In this document: one piece after another, positions 5,562 through 5,637 of the stretch
How positions within the stretch are numbered: the stretch's first letter is position 1
Layout of the letters: the number at the start of each line of letters is the position of its first letter
Source: an uncultured Oscillospiraceae bacterium
Lineage (GTDB): Bacteria > Bacillota > Clostridia > Oscillospirales > Ruminococcaceae
DNA length: 5,637 bases
Assembly (NCBI GenBank): GCA_900556255.1
Contig: USNZ01000102.1
Span: forward strand, 1 to 5,637
Direction: 5' to 3'
The notes under the pieces: generated by a model
The model's input: the letters and a program-made list of their open reading frames with translations, nothing else
Told to the model about the DNA's origin: nothing
The model's database searches: none
Translations under genes and position numbers: made by a program

Positions 5562-5577
5562 GAAAAAGCCCTTTTTC
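5562..5577. repeat. Short inverted repeat GAAAAAG-CC-CTTTTTC
   Basis: Seven-base arms flank two bases. The loop is too tight for a normal hairpin with full arms, but an alternative CCC/GGG stem followed by a T-run exists on either strand. It may contribute to transcription stop after the pilin-like gene; evidence is weak. Confidence 0.3.
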
Positions 5578-5587
5578 GGGTAGTAAT

Positions 5588-5612
5588 GTAGGGCGCGTGT
5601 CTTGACCGCGCC
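5588..5612. repeat. GTAGGG-headed hairpin repeat, related to those at the left end
   Basis: The unit starts GTAGGG, and GGCGCG (5592-5597) pairs with CGCGCC (5607-5612) around a nine-base loop. Head and layout match the three units at 109-256 while the core differs. A further perfect palindrome, GCTGCGCGCAGC (5622-5633), follows close by. The rest of 5497-5637 shows no supported gene. Confidence 0.45.
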
Positions 5613-5637
5613 GTACCGCTGGCTGCGCGCAGCGCAT

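Overview
The window looks like chromosomal DNA from a GC-rich, low-oxygen gut Firmicute. The closest feel is the Oscillospiraceae/Ruminococcaceae (Faecalibacterium, Gemmiger, Subdoligranulum relatives). This rests on Firmicute-style Shine-Dalgarno sites, a polyglycerolphosphate (LTA) synthase-type enzyme, high-GC third codon positions, and short G-rich palindromic repeats between genes. The taxonomic call is an inference, not a match.

Layout, all genes on the plus strand. Positions 1-385 hold no gene; they carry a GC hairpin, a cluster of palindromic repeats opening or closing with GTAGGGG/CCCCTAC, and a probable promoter. Positions 386-1165 encode a type III pantothenate kinase-family protein (CoaX fold) in which the three usual active-site aspartates are all replaced. 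Positions 1166-1331 hold an intrinsic terminator, an extended -10 promoter, and a dense cluster of DnaA-box-like sequences that runs into the start of the next gene. Positions 1332-3197 encode a five-helix membrane protein with an extracellular LtaS/sulfatase-fold phosphoglycerol transferase domain. Positions 3211-5496, only 13 bases downstream and probably co-transcribed, encode a 761-residue surface protein. It starts with a textbook type IV prepilin signal and continues into Cna-B/SpaA-like adhesin modules, one of which carries a complete isopeptide-bond triad. Positions 5497-5637 hold hairpins and another copy of the GTAGGG-type repeat.

How the parts fit: the LTA synthase-like enzyme and the pilin-adhesin fusion form a likely two-gene cell-envelope operon with its own promoter, separated from coaX by a terminator. 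The most unusual points are the prepilin/Cna-B hybrid, the CoaX homologue with a rewritten active site, and the six exact TTWTNCACA boxes packed into about 200 bp at the operon's promoter and start codon.
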